Assembly (NCBI RefSeq): GCF_006442315.1
Contig: NZ_VFVY01000025.1
Location: 1-64,000 of the forward strand
Length of the DNA: 64,000 nucleotides
Direction: 5' to 3'
Origin: Mesorhizobium sp. B2-3-4
GTDB lineage: Bacteria; Pseudomonadota; Alphaproteobacteria; Rhizobiales; Rhizobiaceae
Part shown: positions 32,578-41,559 of the stretch, piece by piece
Numbering within the stretch: the first letter of the stretch is position 1
Layout: each line of letters opens with the position of its first letter
Notes under the pieces: generated by a model
What the model saw: the letters and a program-made list of their open reading frames with translations, nothing else
The model's database searches: none
What the model was told of the DNA's origin: nothing
Made by a program: the position numbers and the translations under genes

Positions 32578-32633
32578 GACAAAGTTTGCCGGCACGCGCT
32601 TACCTCCGGCGTGGCAACTGCTTGGGGGATTGC

Positions 32634-32726
32634 GTGAAAAAGACCTACCAGAAACCGCTTTTGGTGAAGCGTGACAAGCTTTCATCCGTAACCGCATTCT
32701 GCCCTCCGTCCGTTGTTTGCGGCTGA
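32634..32726 (+). CDS. Tiny RiPP-precursor-like peptide, member 4 (30 aa)
   Basis: GTG 32634 is preceded by TTGGGGGA, a good ribosome site. The 30-residue product begins MKKTYQKPLLVKRDKLSSVT and ends AFCPPSVVCG. It fits the shared leader-like pattern and has two cysteines as C-x5-C in a hydrophobic, Pro-containing tail. Its stop is 25 bases before the start of member 5, and each has its own ribosome site, so the two are probably on one transcript. No processing enzyme lies next to them; the next gene is an XRE-type regulator. Confidence 0.65.
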   Translation: MKKTYQKPLLVKRDKLSSVTAFCPPSVVCG

Positions 32727-32751
32727 TTGCGCCGATGGCCAGGAGAGACGC

Positions 32752-32841
32752 ATGAAGAAAACCTACATCAAGCCGACGCTCTTGAAGCGTGAGAAACTGT
32801 CGGCGGTCACTGCCGACAACTGCACCTCGGTCTGCATCTGA
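32752..32841 (+). CDS. Tiny RiPP-precursor-like peptide, member 5 (29 aa)
   Basis: ATG 32752 is preceded by CCAGGAGAGACGC, the best ribosome site of the family. The 29-residue product begins MKKTYIKPTLLKREKLSAVT and ends ADNCTSVCI. The leader-like half is nearly the same as in members 3 and 4, while the tail is different and has C-x3-C. Strong conservation of the first 20 residues with free variation behind them is the pattern expected of leader plus core in ribosomal peptides. Confidence 0.68.
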   Translation: MKKTYIKPTLLKREKLSAVTADNCTSVCI

Positions 32842-33181
32842 CCGAACGCCTGCCGAAGGGCTGAGACACGGGGGCTGATGCGGGGTCTTGCGGCCTTGCA
32901 AGGACCGTCCCTGGGCGATTCAAGATTCCCGCAGCCTGCCTCCCTCAGGGGAGCCTGCCTCCCCCAGGAAGAGTCGGCCTTTCGATGGAACGATCGTGCC
33001 GCCGGCTTGTTTTGCTTGCAGCCGGGCGGTGGGACGCCCGGTCTACTCCAGAAGGCCCGTCGCGAGTCGCGTCGGTGGCGGGCCTTCCCTTGATCGACAC
33101 GCATGCGATATTGACCGAAGGTCCCATTCGCGCCGTGGCGGTCTTGTGCGAGATTGCCATATATAAGCAATCTCTTGAGTA
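32842..33181. other. Intergenic region, no gene supported
   Basis: This gap of 340 bases follows the twin peptide genes. Short frames here lack ribosome sites and family features. An AT-rich stretch (CCATATATAAGC) at 33157-33168 just before the XRE gene may hold its promoter. Nothing else stands out. Confidence 0.4.
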
Positions 33182-33955
33182 ATGGTCCGGACCTCTGTCG
33201 GGGGCGGTGTCGTGCCAATTCGCAGGAATCTTGCCGCGAACCTCAGACGGCTGGTCGCCAGCCATCCGTCCGTGAGCGCCGTTTGCCGCGGACTGGACAT
33301 GAACCGCACGCAGTTCGAGCGCTATCTGCAAGGCAAGAGCGTGCCCAACCGGGCCACCGCGAGACTGATCTGCGACTATTTCCGGATCGACGAGGATGAA
33401 TTGTACCGTGCGCCGGAAACCGCGGCACCGGAACGCCCGCTTCTGTCGCCGATGCACGAGACGCTTTACGAAAACATGGTGCGCGGCCCCAATCCCGCCA
33501 TCGCCGGCGGAACCTACTTCACCTACTTTGCCGTACCCGGGCGCCCCGATCTCCTGATGCGGTCGGTCACCTTCATTCGGCGTCGGGCCGATCTGGTAAC
33601 GTTCCGGCGCGTGACCCGGTGGGCCGAGGGCAATCGCCAGGGCGGGCCTCGGGCGCCGGGCTGGCACTACGGCGTGGCGATCTCGCGTTTGAACTGGATC
33701 TATTTCGCCGGCATCAACCGCCGCCAGACCGGCGAGCCGTCGATCGTGGCCGTGCAATGGGCGCCTTTCTCGGAGCCGGTCCTGGTCGGCAAGGCCTTCG
33801 TCCTGACCGGAGCCGGGCCGGCCTGCATACAGGTCATCATGCGCCAGCAAGTCGGCCGGACGAGCCTGCGTCAGGCGATGACGATGTGCGGCGTCGTCAG
33901 CCTCGACGACCCGCGGCTGGACCAGCTTGTGGCCAGCATCGCGCGCGAAGGCTAG
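33182..33955 (+). CDS. XRE-type helix-turn-helix regulator with C-terminal sensor region
   Basis: The frame gives 257 residues from ATG 33182. GTG 33212, preceded by GGGGGCGG, is an equally good start and would remove ten residues. Residues about 12-75 form an XRE-like helix-turn-helix (NLAANLRRLVASHPSVSAVC, GLDMNRTQFERYLQGKSVPN, LICDYFRIDEDELY). The remaining 170 residues are an unrecognised, mostly beta domain with TYFTYFAVPG and HYGVAISRLNWIYFAGINR, perhaps ligand-sensing. It is 45 bases upstream of a GntR gene in the same direction. It is also the first gene after the twin peptide genes, so it may be linked to either. Confidence 0.75.
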   Translation: MVRTSVGGGVVPIRRNLAANLRRLVASHPSVSAVCRGLDMNRTQFERYLQGKSVPNRATARLICDYFRIDEDELYRAPETAAPERPLLSPMHETLYENMVRGPNPAIAGGTYFTYFAVPGRPDLLMRSVTFIRRRADLVTFRRVTRWAEGNRQGGPRAPGWHYGVAISRLNWIYFAGINRRQTGEPSIVAVQWAPFSEPVLVGKAFVLTGAGPACIQVIMRQQVGRTSLRQAMTMCGVVSLDDPRLDQLVASIAREG

Positions 33956-34000
33956 AGTGCGTCCAGGCCACGGGGTTGGCCGGCCAGCAAGAGGATCGCG

Positions 34001-34678
34001 ATGCTGAACACGGTCGACTATGGCGGCAAGGAAGCCGACATCGTGCGCACGCTGGAGGAAGACATCATCTTCGGCCGGCTGGCGCCCGGCACGCGCCTGG
34101 TCGAGGACGTGCTTCTGGCCCGCTTCCCGGTCTCGCGCCACACCATCCGCCAGGCGCTGTACCAGTTGGAGAGGCTCGGCGTCGCCACGCGCGAGCGCAA
34201 CAAGGGCGCCACGGTGCGCCGGCTCGCGCCGCAGGAAGTGCGCCAGATCTACGAGGTGCGCGAAATGCTGCAGCGCCAGGCGGCGCTGATGATCCGCTTG
34301 CCGGCGAGCGACGCGCTGATCGCCGAACTGACCGAAATCCACCGTGTCTACAGCGCCCATGTCGACGCCGGCTATCTCCGGGGCATCCACGAGGCGAACG
34401 ACCGTTTCCACCTCACCATGTTCTCGGCCTGCGGCAATGCCTATCTGGTCTCCTCGATCGAACACTACATGCGGCTCAGCCTGCCGGTGCGGGCCAACTC
34501 GCTCGCCGACCGCGAAAAACTCGAAATCTCGCGCCAGCACCATCTGATGATGATCGAGGCGCTGAAGCGCAGCGACAACTGGGTGCTGGCGCAGCTCTGC
34601 GTCGACCATCTGCAGCCGAGCAAGGCGTTTTATCTCCGGGAGGTCGAGGCGGCGACTGGTGGCGGCGGCGCCGGCTGA
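34001..34678 (+). CDS. GntR-family regulator (FadR/FCD subfamily)
   Basis: This 225-residue protein starts at ATG 34001 with AAGAGGA upstream. The winged helix-turn-helix is at about 10-70 (DIIFGRLAPGTRLVEDVLLA, FPVSRHTIRQALYQLERLG). The C-terminal helical FCD domain has the metal-binding His residues in NDRFHLTMFSACGN and SRQHHLMM. Such regulators respond to organic acids and usually control a neighbouring catabolic operon. The adjacent gene is the XRE regulator; no obvious catabolic target is beside it. It ends before an AT-rich orphan gene that seems unrelated. Confidence 0.92.
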   Translation: MLNTVDYGGKEADIVRTLEEDIIFGRLAPGTRLVEDVLLARFPVSRHTIRQALYQLERLGVATRERNKGATVRRLAPQEVRQIYEVREMLQRQAALMIRLPASDALIAELTEIHRVYSAHVDAGYLRGIHEANDRFHLTMFSACGNAYLVSSIEHYMRLSLPVRANSLADREKLEISRQHHLMMIEALKRSDNWVLAQLCVDHLQPSKAFYLREVEAATGGGGAG

Positions 34679-34965
34679 AGCCTGCCACCGGAAAAGCCGC
34701 GGCCAGCGATGCTGTCGGGCGCCCAGTCCATGAGAGCGGACTGATTCCACCGCTGGCAACAGCCGACGCACATTGAAAATTCTCGCGTGCGGTTCTCAAT
34801 GGGCCTGAGAACGCCTCCCAGGCGATCGGTCGGGCGCAATGCAAATTCTCATCCCATCGCGTCGGGTTGCCGCAGACTTGAAACGGTATCGTTCCCTCCC
34901 CCGGTGGACAATCCATGCCGATATCGTGCTAGGTTAGTTCGCAGAACTTCACTTAGGGGCATGCA

Positions 34966-36042
34966 ATGGAAATCGGCGGTCGCTTTGGATGTACTTTTAC
35001 GGCGACCCCAGCCACGATTTTCGACCAGTTCAGCAGCTACGCATTTGCCAGCCTGATGTACGACTTCGTGGCAGTAGATTCACTCGACTATTGTATCGAT
35101 CTTCATACGAATGGATATCATCCAAAGGAAGGTATGCGCCGTGCTTTTACTCTGTTCAGAGATAAGAAAATTGTTTTCGAAGCAGCCGAATTGAAGGCAG
35201 AGGGCGTTACGGCGGAACAAATCCTTAAGGCTTATCCAGATCCCCAAATTGCCATGGCAAGGTTGACAGAAATCCATCAGGCACATGAGTTGGCTAAGAA
35301 TGCAGATGCCAAATTAAATAATATTGAAGAATTTATCAGAAAAAAAATCGACACACCTTCCGCCAAAAGAATGGCTATACCAAGCGAATACCACGAAGAA
35401 TTTATGGAAGCCATTTCAAATATGAATAGTTGCTCAGCGGAATTTGACAGATTATCTACAAAGATAATTCTTGAAATTAGAGGATACAAGATTGATAGTG
35501 GTCATCTCGTAAAATGGGATCACGGAAATAACAACTTACTTAGACCACTGTTGGATGAAGGAAGAATTCCTCTACTATCTCAAAGCCCTGTAAAATCGAC
35601 ACAAAGATCTTTGTTGGGAGGCACAGAAACCTACGCTTTGGTTTTACAGCGCCTTCCTTTTCCTACCGACTTACCCGCCGATGAGTTCGTCGATTTTAGA
35701 AACGACAAGAAGGTACGCAGGAGTATTAGAGCATTCAGAGAGATCGCAGATAAGATTGCAGAAGGCGGGGCTCCCTTGGCCTTTGTGCTGGAAGAAATTT
35801 CAGACCTCTACGACGAATACGCAAAGCAGGTTGATCGCCTTAGAGCACGGCGTGTGTTGGCGAATATCAAGTTCATAGCGTCGAATCTTTTTGGTTTTGC
35901 CGAAGATATTGCCAAGCTACGCCTCGAAAATTTTGCAAAGCGACCTTTCGAGATCGTCGATTATTTTCTGGATTACAAGGAGAAAGAAAAGGCAACGGAG
36001 AACTCACCTTTCTTCTTTGTTCATGAGAAAGCGCCTCAATAG
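34966..36042 (+). CDS. AT-rich orphan protein, function unknown (358 aa)
   Basis: ATG 34966 is preceded by AGGGG. The 358-residue product is soluble and mainly helical, with charged coiled-coil-like stretches (AELKAEGVTAEQILKAYPD, EQVDRLRARRVL-type helices). No family can be named with confidence. The segment LPFPTDLPADEFVDFRNDKK resembles a motif of uncharacterised bacterial proteins. Codon and base use is clearly AT-richer than anything else in the window, pointing to recent transfer. No transposase, integrase or flanking repeat was seen. A defence or stress role is possible for such single-gene islands, but there is no direct evidence. Confidence 0.72.
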   Translation: MEIGGRFGCTFTATPATIFDQFSSYAFASLMYDFVAVDSLDYCIDLHTNGYHPKEGMRRAFTLFRDKKIVFEAAELKAEGVTAEQILKAYPDPQIAMARLTEIHQAHELAKNADAKLNNIEEFIRKKIDTPSAKRMAIPSEYHEEFMEAISNMNSCSAEFDRLSTKIILEIRGYKIDSGHLVKWDHGNNNLLRPLLDEGRIPLLSQSPVKSTQRSLLGGTETYALVLQRLPFPTDLPADEFVDFRNDKKVRRSIRAFREIADKIAEGGAPLAFVLEEISDLYDEYAKQVDRLRARRVLANIKFIASNLFGFAEDIAKLRLENFAKRPFEIVDYFLDYKEKEKATENSPFFFVHEKAPQ

Positions 36043-36342
36043 ACTTATCAAAGCCCTTCACCTTCGAGGTGCGGTTGACCACCGCCGTTAGGTCGCGACG
36101 TCCACCTGAAACAATTTTTGTGCCCGGAGGTAGCTACTTTAGCTACGGGCCGGGTGGTGTCCTCGAGAGAGGTGTGGAGACAGCACATTCTATGTCGAGA
36201 GAGCGCTTCCCAAGAATTCAGCGGCCTATTGGTCGAAAAAGCTGGGAAGCCTGATCCTTAGGACGGGCTTGGTTCATTCGGCCGACCGGATGAACAATAC
36301 CTGCCGATCGAAAACGCTGGCCGCACAAATTGACCTAAGACT
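36043..36342. other. Intergenic region after the AT-rich gene
   Basis: About 300 bases hold no supported gene. A hairpin-forming stretch GTAGCTACTTTAGCTAC lies at 36130-36146. Composition changes here from AT-rich back to the GC-rich background, so the 3' boundary of the transferred segment is probably in this gap. Confidence 0.4.
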
Positions 36343-37590
36343 TTAAAACCGCCCAGCCGAGAACGGCGCCAGTCTTTCGCTGTTCAGCCGCCGGCCGGCG
36401 ACGACATCGGCGACCATGCGCGCCGTGATCGGGGCGAGCGTCAGGCCGAGATGGCCGTGGCCGAAGGCGTAGATCACGTTGGGATTGCCGCGCGACGGGC
36501 CGATGACGGGCCTCGAATCCGGCAGCGACGGCCGGAAGCCCAGCCATTTCGACGAAGGCTGGCCGAGCGCCGGGAAAAACTGGCGCACGCCGCGATCGAG
36601 CAGCGCCAGCCGGCGCGGATTGGGCGGCGATGCCTGCCGGCCGAGCTCGACCGTGCCGGCGACGCGCAGCCGGCCGTCCATCGGCGTCATGTAGAAGCCG
36701 AGATCGACCGGGCACACCGGGCGCGTCAAAAGGGGCGCACTGGTCGGGAATTCCAGGTGATAACCGCGCTCGGTTTCGAGCGGGATGCCGTCGCCGGCCT
36801 GTGCGGCCAGCGGCCGCGAGAAGGCGCCGGCGGCGATCACCACCTTTTTTGCCCGCACGCTCAGGCCCGGGCCGCTCAGCGTCACCCCTTCGGCATCGGC
36901 GCTGAGCCCGTTGATCTCGCCCCGGCGCAAAACCGCGCCTTTGGCCGTCGCGGCGCCGAGCAGCCGCGCCATCATCGTCCTGGGATCGGTCAGGTTCATC
37001 GACTGCGGAAAAAACAGGCCGCCGCCCTCCACCGCAGGCAGGCCGGGCTCCAGATCGGCCACCTCCCGCGGGTTCAGCAATGCCTGGTCGACGCCGAATT
37101 CGGCACGCAGCGAACGGCTGGACGCGCCTCGAGCAAGATCGCCAGGGCGGCGGTAGAGATAGAGGCAGCCATTGCGGCGCAACAGGTCGCCGGCGCCGGC
37201 CTCGGCGGCCATTTCCTCCCATGCCGGCAGCGCATCCGCGAGAAGGCCGGCCATCGCCACGGCGTTGGCATGGGTGGCCGCCGGCAGCGACTGGCGCACG
37301 AAACGGATCAGCCATGGCGCGAGATGAAAAAGCGCCGTCCAGCGCAGCGAGAACGGGCTGTCGGCATCGAAGAGCAGCTTCGGCAGCGCGCGCAGCACGC
37401 CCGGATTGCCGACCGGCAGGCAGGCGTATTCGGCGAGCGTGCCGGCATTCCCGAACGATGCCCCCGAGCCCGGCTCGTTGGGGTCGACGAGCATCACCTC
37501 GCGGCCCTCGGCGGCAAGCTGCAGCGCCGTCGCCAGCCCGACCACACCCGCGCCGACAACGGCCACTTCAACGCTGTTCGAAGATGCCAC
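36343..37590 (-). CDS. D-amino-acid dehydrogenase-like FAD oxidoreductase
   Basis: This 415-residue DAO-family flavoprotein has the N-terminal FAD motif VAVVGAGVVGLATALQLAAEG near residues 9-29, followed by GSGASFGNAGTL, typical of DadA-like dehydrogenases. Late motifs include DLGFYMTPMDGRLRVAGTVE and YAFGHGHLGLTLAP near the C-terminus. Members oxidise D-amino acids, or sometimes proline-type compounds, and pass electrons to the respiratory chain. It lies 48 bases downstream of a MocR-type gene on the same strand, which likely regulates it. The divergent ABC transporter may import its substrate (inference). Confidence 0.88.
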   Translation of the reverse strand: MASSNSVEVAVVGAGVVGLATALQLAAEGREVMLVDPNEPGSGASFGNAGTLAEYACLPVGNPGVLRALPKLLFDADSPFSLRWTALFHLAPWLIRFVRQSLPAATHANAVAMAGLLADALPAWEEMAAEAGAGDLLRRNGCLYLYRRPGDLARGASSRSLRAEFGVDQALLNPREVADLEPGLPAVEGGGLFFPQSMNLTDPRTMMARLLGAATAKGAVLRRGEINGLSADAEGVTLSGPGLSVRAKKVVIAAGAFSRPLAAQAGDGIPLETERGYHLEFPTSAPLLTRPVCPVDLGFYMTPMDGRLRVAGTVELGRQASPPNPRRLALLDRGVRQFFPALGQPSSKWLGFRPSLPDSRPVIGPSRGNPNVIYAFGHGHLGLTLAPITARMVADVVAGRRLNSERLAPFSAGRF

Positions 37591-37638
37591 GGACTTGTCC
37601 CCTCATGCCTGTCGTCGCCAAATCCCGGCCTTCGGGCC

Positions 37639-39027
37639 TCAGACGAAACCCGGCAGTTGCAGATGCCCGGCCGACAACAGCTCGGCCATGGTGGTCAGCG
37701 CCGTGCGCAGATCCTCCTGCGAACGCGCGGCGCCGACATTGATGCGCACACCGTGCTGCACGGGCTCGCGGCCGACTGCGAAGGCGTCGCCCGGCAGCAC
37801 CGCCACGCCGCGCTCCAGGCAGGTGCGGGCAAAGCCGGCGCCGCGCCAGGGTTCGGGCAGCCTGAGCCAGGCATGGGTGGCGCTCGGCTGGCTCTGCACG
37901 TCGTAGCGGCCGAGGATTTCGCTGAGGATCGCCTGGCGCTGGCGCAATTCCTGTTTCTGCACCTCGATGATGCGCCCCGCCGCCCCGTCCTCGATCAGCC
38001 GCGTGCCGACCAGCGCCGTCAGCGGGCTGATGCTCCAGCAATTGATGCGCAGCGCCGCCGCCACCTGGCCGGCAATGGCGCGCGGCGCGATGACGAAGCC
38101 GAGGCGCAGGCCGGGCGCCAAGCATTTCGACAGCGCGCCGATATGCACCGTCAGTTCCGGCTCCAGGCTGGCGAAGGAGGGCAAGGGCTCGTCGGCCAGC
38201 GGCCGGTAGACGTCGTCCTCGATGATCAGCACGTTGTGGCGGCGCGCCACGGCGGCGAGCTCATGGCGGCGCTCCTGGCTGAGCGTGATGGTGGTCGGGT
38301 TGTGCAGCGTCGGCACCAGGAATACCGCGCGGGGGCGCAGCTGCGCGCAGGCGGCCTCGAAGGCGTCGGGCCGCATGCCGCCGCGATCCATGGCGACGCC
38401 CCTGAGATCCAGCCCATGCACGCGGCACAGCGCATTGATGCCCTGATAGGTCACCTCGTCGGCCAGCACCACCTCGCCCTGCCGCGTCACCGCGCCAAGC
38501 AGGCAGTCGAGCCCGTGCTGGGCGCCCGCCGCCAGCACGACGCGGCCCGGATCGCCCTCGCCGGCCGCCTGCTTGAGCCAGTCGGCGATCGCCGCGCGTG
38601 CCCAGAGCGGCCCCTCGGGCGGATGGTAGTCCTGCAGCGAGGCATAGTGCCGGTCCTTGGCAAGGCGCGGCAAAAGGGCGGCGACGGCATCGAGATAGGC
38701 CGAGGTCGCCGGCCGGTTGACCGAAAGGTCGATGATGCCGCTCTGGTCGCTCGGCGCGGAGACGAAGCCCGGCCGCTCGCCGGCGTCGCGCGCCGCCACC
38801 GTCGTGCCCCGCCCCGGCCGTGCATCGAGCAACCCGCGCTCCTGCAGCGTCGCCAGCGCGCGCGTCACCGTGGTGACGTTGATGCCCAGCGCGCGTGCGA
38901 TGTCGCGCTGCGGCGGCAGCCTTTCGCCAACGGCCAGGCTACCCGCGGCGATGCGCTCGGCGATCGCGTCGGCAAGACGGCGATAGACCGGGCTTTCATC
39001 CTCGGCGAGGCGAAGATCTTCAAGCAT
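37639..39027 (-). CDS. MocR/GabR-type regulator (GntR domain plus aminotransferase fold)
   Basis: With ATG 39027 the product is 462 residues; ATG 39063 would add 12. The N-terminal winged helix (VYRRLADAIAERIAAGSLAV, LPPQRDIARALGINVTTVTR) belongs to GntR. The rest is a fold-type I aminotransferase domain with LHNPT near 250 and the PLP lysine in GALSKCLAPGLRLGF near 305. MocR regulators use PLP and an amine ligand to activate or repress transporter and catabolic genes. Its gene faces the ABC operon across 320 bases holding repeated CACACAA motifs. DadA-like gene downstream fits amino-acid catabolism. Confidence 0.92.
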   Translation of the reverse strand: MLEDLRLAEDESPVYRRLADAIAERIAAGSLAVGERLPPQRDIARALGINVTTVTRALATLQERGLLDARPGRGTTVAARDAGERPGFVSAPSDQSGIIDLSVNRPATSAYLDAVAALLPRLAKDRHYASLQDYHPPEGPLWARAAIADWLKQAAGEGDPGRVVLAAGAQHGLDCLLGAVTRQGEVVLADEVTYQGINALCRVHGLDLRGVAMDRGGMRPDAFEAACAQLRPRAVFLVPTLHNPTTITLSQERRHELAAVARRHNVLIIEDDVYRPLADEPLPSFASLEPELTVHIGALSKCLAPGLRLGFVIAPRAIAGQVAAALRINCWSISPLTALVGTRLIEDGAAGRIIEVQKQELRQRQAILSEILGRYDVQSQPSATHAWLRLPEPWRGAGFARTCLERGVAVLPGDAFAVGREPVQHGVRINVGAARSQEDLRTALTTMAELLSAGHLQLPGFV

Positions 39028-39072
39028 GCGGGGATTCGGTTGCGGCTGACATCTATGGCGCATCTAGCATGA

Positions 39073-39209
39073 GACAATATCCCACACAATAGGGATTGTC
39101 TGATATAAGGCCTCAAGCCATCCGGTCAAAATTATCACACAACTTCGCAAAAATCGGCTTGACGGGCCAAGTTGTCTGCTCATATGGTCGATTAGACACT
39201 AATTGTGTG
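39073..39209. promoter_or_regulatory. Candidate MocR binding region and promoter
   Basis: The motif CACACAA/TTGTGTG occurs three times: 39083-39089, 39136-39142 and, inverted, 39203-39209. A dyad GACAATaTCCC...GGGATTGTC spans 39073-39100. A -35-like TTGACG at 39159-39164 followed after 18 bases by TATGGT is a possible promoter for the ABC operon. MocR regulators are known to bind repeated motifs between divergent genes; the assignment here is inference. Confidence 0.55.
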
Positions 39210-39263
39210 ACCATACAAGTTGGATGACGCGCCTTTGAGCGGGTCATTCCGGGAGGACGAGGC

Positions 39264-39346
39264 ATGGATCGCAAATCGCACCTCGAATCGGCCGGCCGAA
39301 CCTTGGCCGTACAAACCTTGGCCGGCTCGGCCAGGGATCGCGCACG

Positions 39347-39350
<4 letters not shown>
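39264..39350 (+). CDS. Leader mini-ORF coupled to the ABC operon (28 aa)
   Basis: ATG 39264 follows a strong ribosome site (GGGAGGACGAGGC). The frame encodes 28 residues beginning MDRKSHLESAGRTLAVQT and ends at TGA 39350, overlapping the ATPase start codon as ATGA. The ATPase gene has no ribosome site of its own, so its translation probably depends on ribosomes finishing this mini-ORF. The peptide itself has no recognisable function, and conservation would show whether it matters. Confidence 0.5.
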
Positions 39351-40500
<1,150 letters not shown>

Positions 40501-40504
<4 letters not shown>

Positions 40505-41553
40505 AATCGAGAAGAACAAGTCTGCTCGCTCTGGCCGCCGCCACGGCCTGCATCGGCATCGCCCAGGCGGCCCTTGCCGACGAATTGTCGATCATGGCCA
40601 GCGGCGGCGCCTGGCAGGACGCGCAGCGCAAGGCCTGGTTCGAGCCGTTCAGCAAGGAGACCGGCACCAAGATCCTCGAACAGGAATATCTTGGCGATCT
40701 CGGCAAGGTCAAAGCCATGGTCGACACCGGCAACGTGCCGATCGACCTGGTGACAGTGGAAACCGCCACCGTGCTGCAGGGCTGCGACGCCGGCATTCTC
40801 GAACGCCTCGACTATTCCAAGATCGGGCCGCGCGACAAATTCATCGAAGGATCGGCGCTGGATTGCGGTGTCGGCCTCGACGCTTACGGCGACATCCTCG
40901 CCTACGATCCGACCGTGCTGAAGGAAGCGCCGACCTCGGTGCTCGACCTCTTCGACACCAAGAAATTCCCGGGCAAGCGCGCCATGCGCAAATTCCCGGC
41001 GCAGAATTTGGAATGGGCGCTGATGGCCGATGGCGTCGCACCCGCCGACGTCTACAAAGTGCTGGCGACGCCCGAAGGCGTCGACCGCGCCTTCAAGAAG
41101 CTCGACACCATCAAGAAGGACATCGTCTGGTGGGATGCCGGCGCGCAGCCGGCGCAATTGCTCGCCTCGCAGGAGGTGGTGATGACCACGGCCTGGAACG
41201 GCCGCATCCAGAACGCCATCGACACCGACAAGAAGCCCTTCAAGATCGTCTGGAACAACCAGATCCTCGAATATGACATGATCGCCATCCCGAAGGGCGC
41301 CAAGAACCCGGAGGCGGCCTACAAATACCTTGCCTACATCTCGACGCCGGAAAACAACGCCAAGCTCGCCAGTTACATAACCTACGGCCCGGTGCGCACA
41401 GATGCGGCTCCCTTCGTCGCGGCGGACGCCTTGCCGAAGCTGCCCAACGCGCCCGACCACCTGGCCGGCGCCTATCTCGTCGCCGACACCGAGTTCTGGG
41501 GCGACTATGGCGAGGACCTGGTCAAGCGCTTCAATGCCTGGCTGGCGCAGTAG
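40501..41553 (+). CDS. Periplasmic substrate-binding protein, PotD-like
   Basis: This 350-residue protein has a classic signal peptide (MKSRRTSLLALAAATACIGIAQAALA, cleaved after about residue 26). The mature part is a type 2 periplasmic-binding fold of the spermidine/putrescine group (LSIMASGGAWQDAQRKAWFE, VDTGNVPIDLVTVETA, VVMTTAWNGRIQNAI, EYDMIAIPKGAKNPEAAYKY). It should capture a polyamine, opine or related amine for the permeases. Ligand specificity cannot be told by eye. The adjacency to a MocR regulator and amino-acid dehydrogenase favours an amine or amino-acid derivative. Confidence 0.92.
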
Positions 41554-41559
41554 GCGCTG

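Noticed and set aside
32945..34771. Long minus-strand frame of 608 codons
   Set aside because: It lies opposite the XRE and GntR genes, is rich in Arg/His/Gln/Gly as typical of antisense frames in GC-rich DNA, and has no family features.
36069..36254. Plus-strand 61-codon frame after the AT-rich gene
   Set aside because: No ribosome site, no family features and composition of non-coding DNA.
36451..39072. Plus-strand frame of 873 codons
   Set aside because: Opposite the DadA-like and MocR genes, both of which have clear family motifs. The frame is low-complexity and Arg/Gly/Ala-rich.
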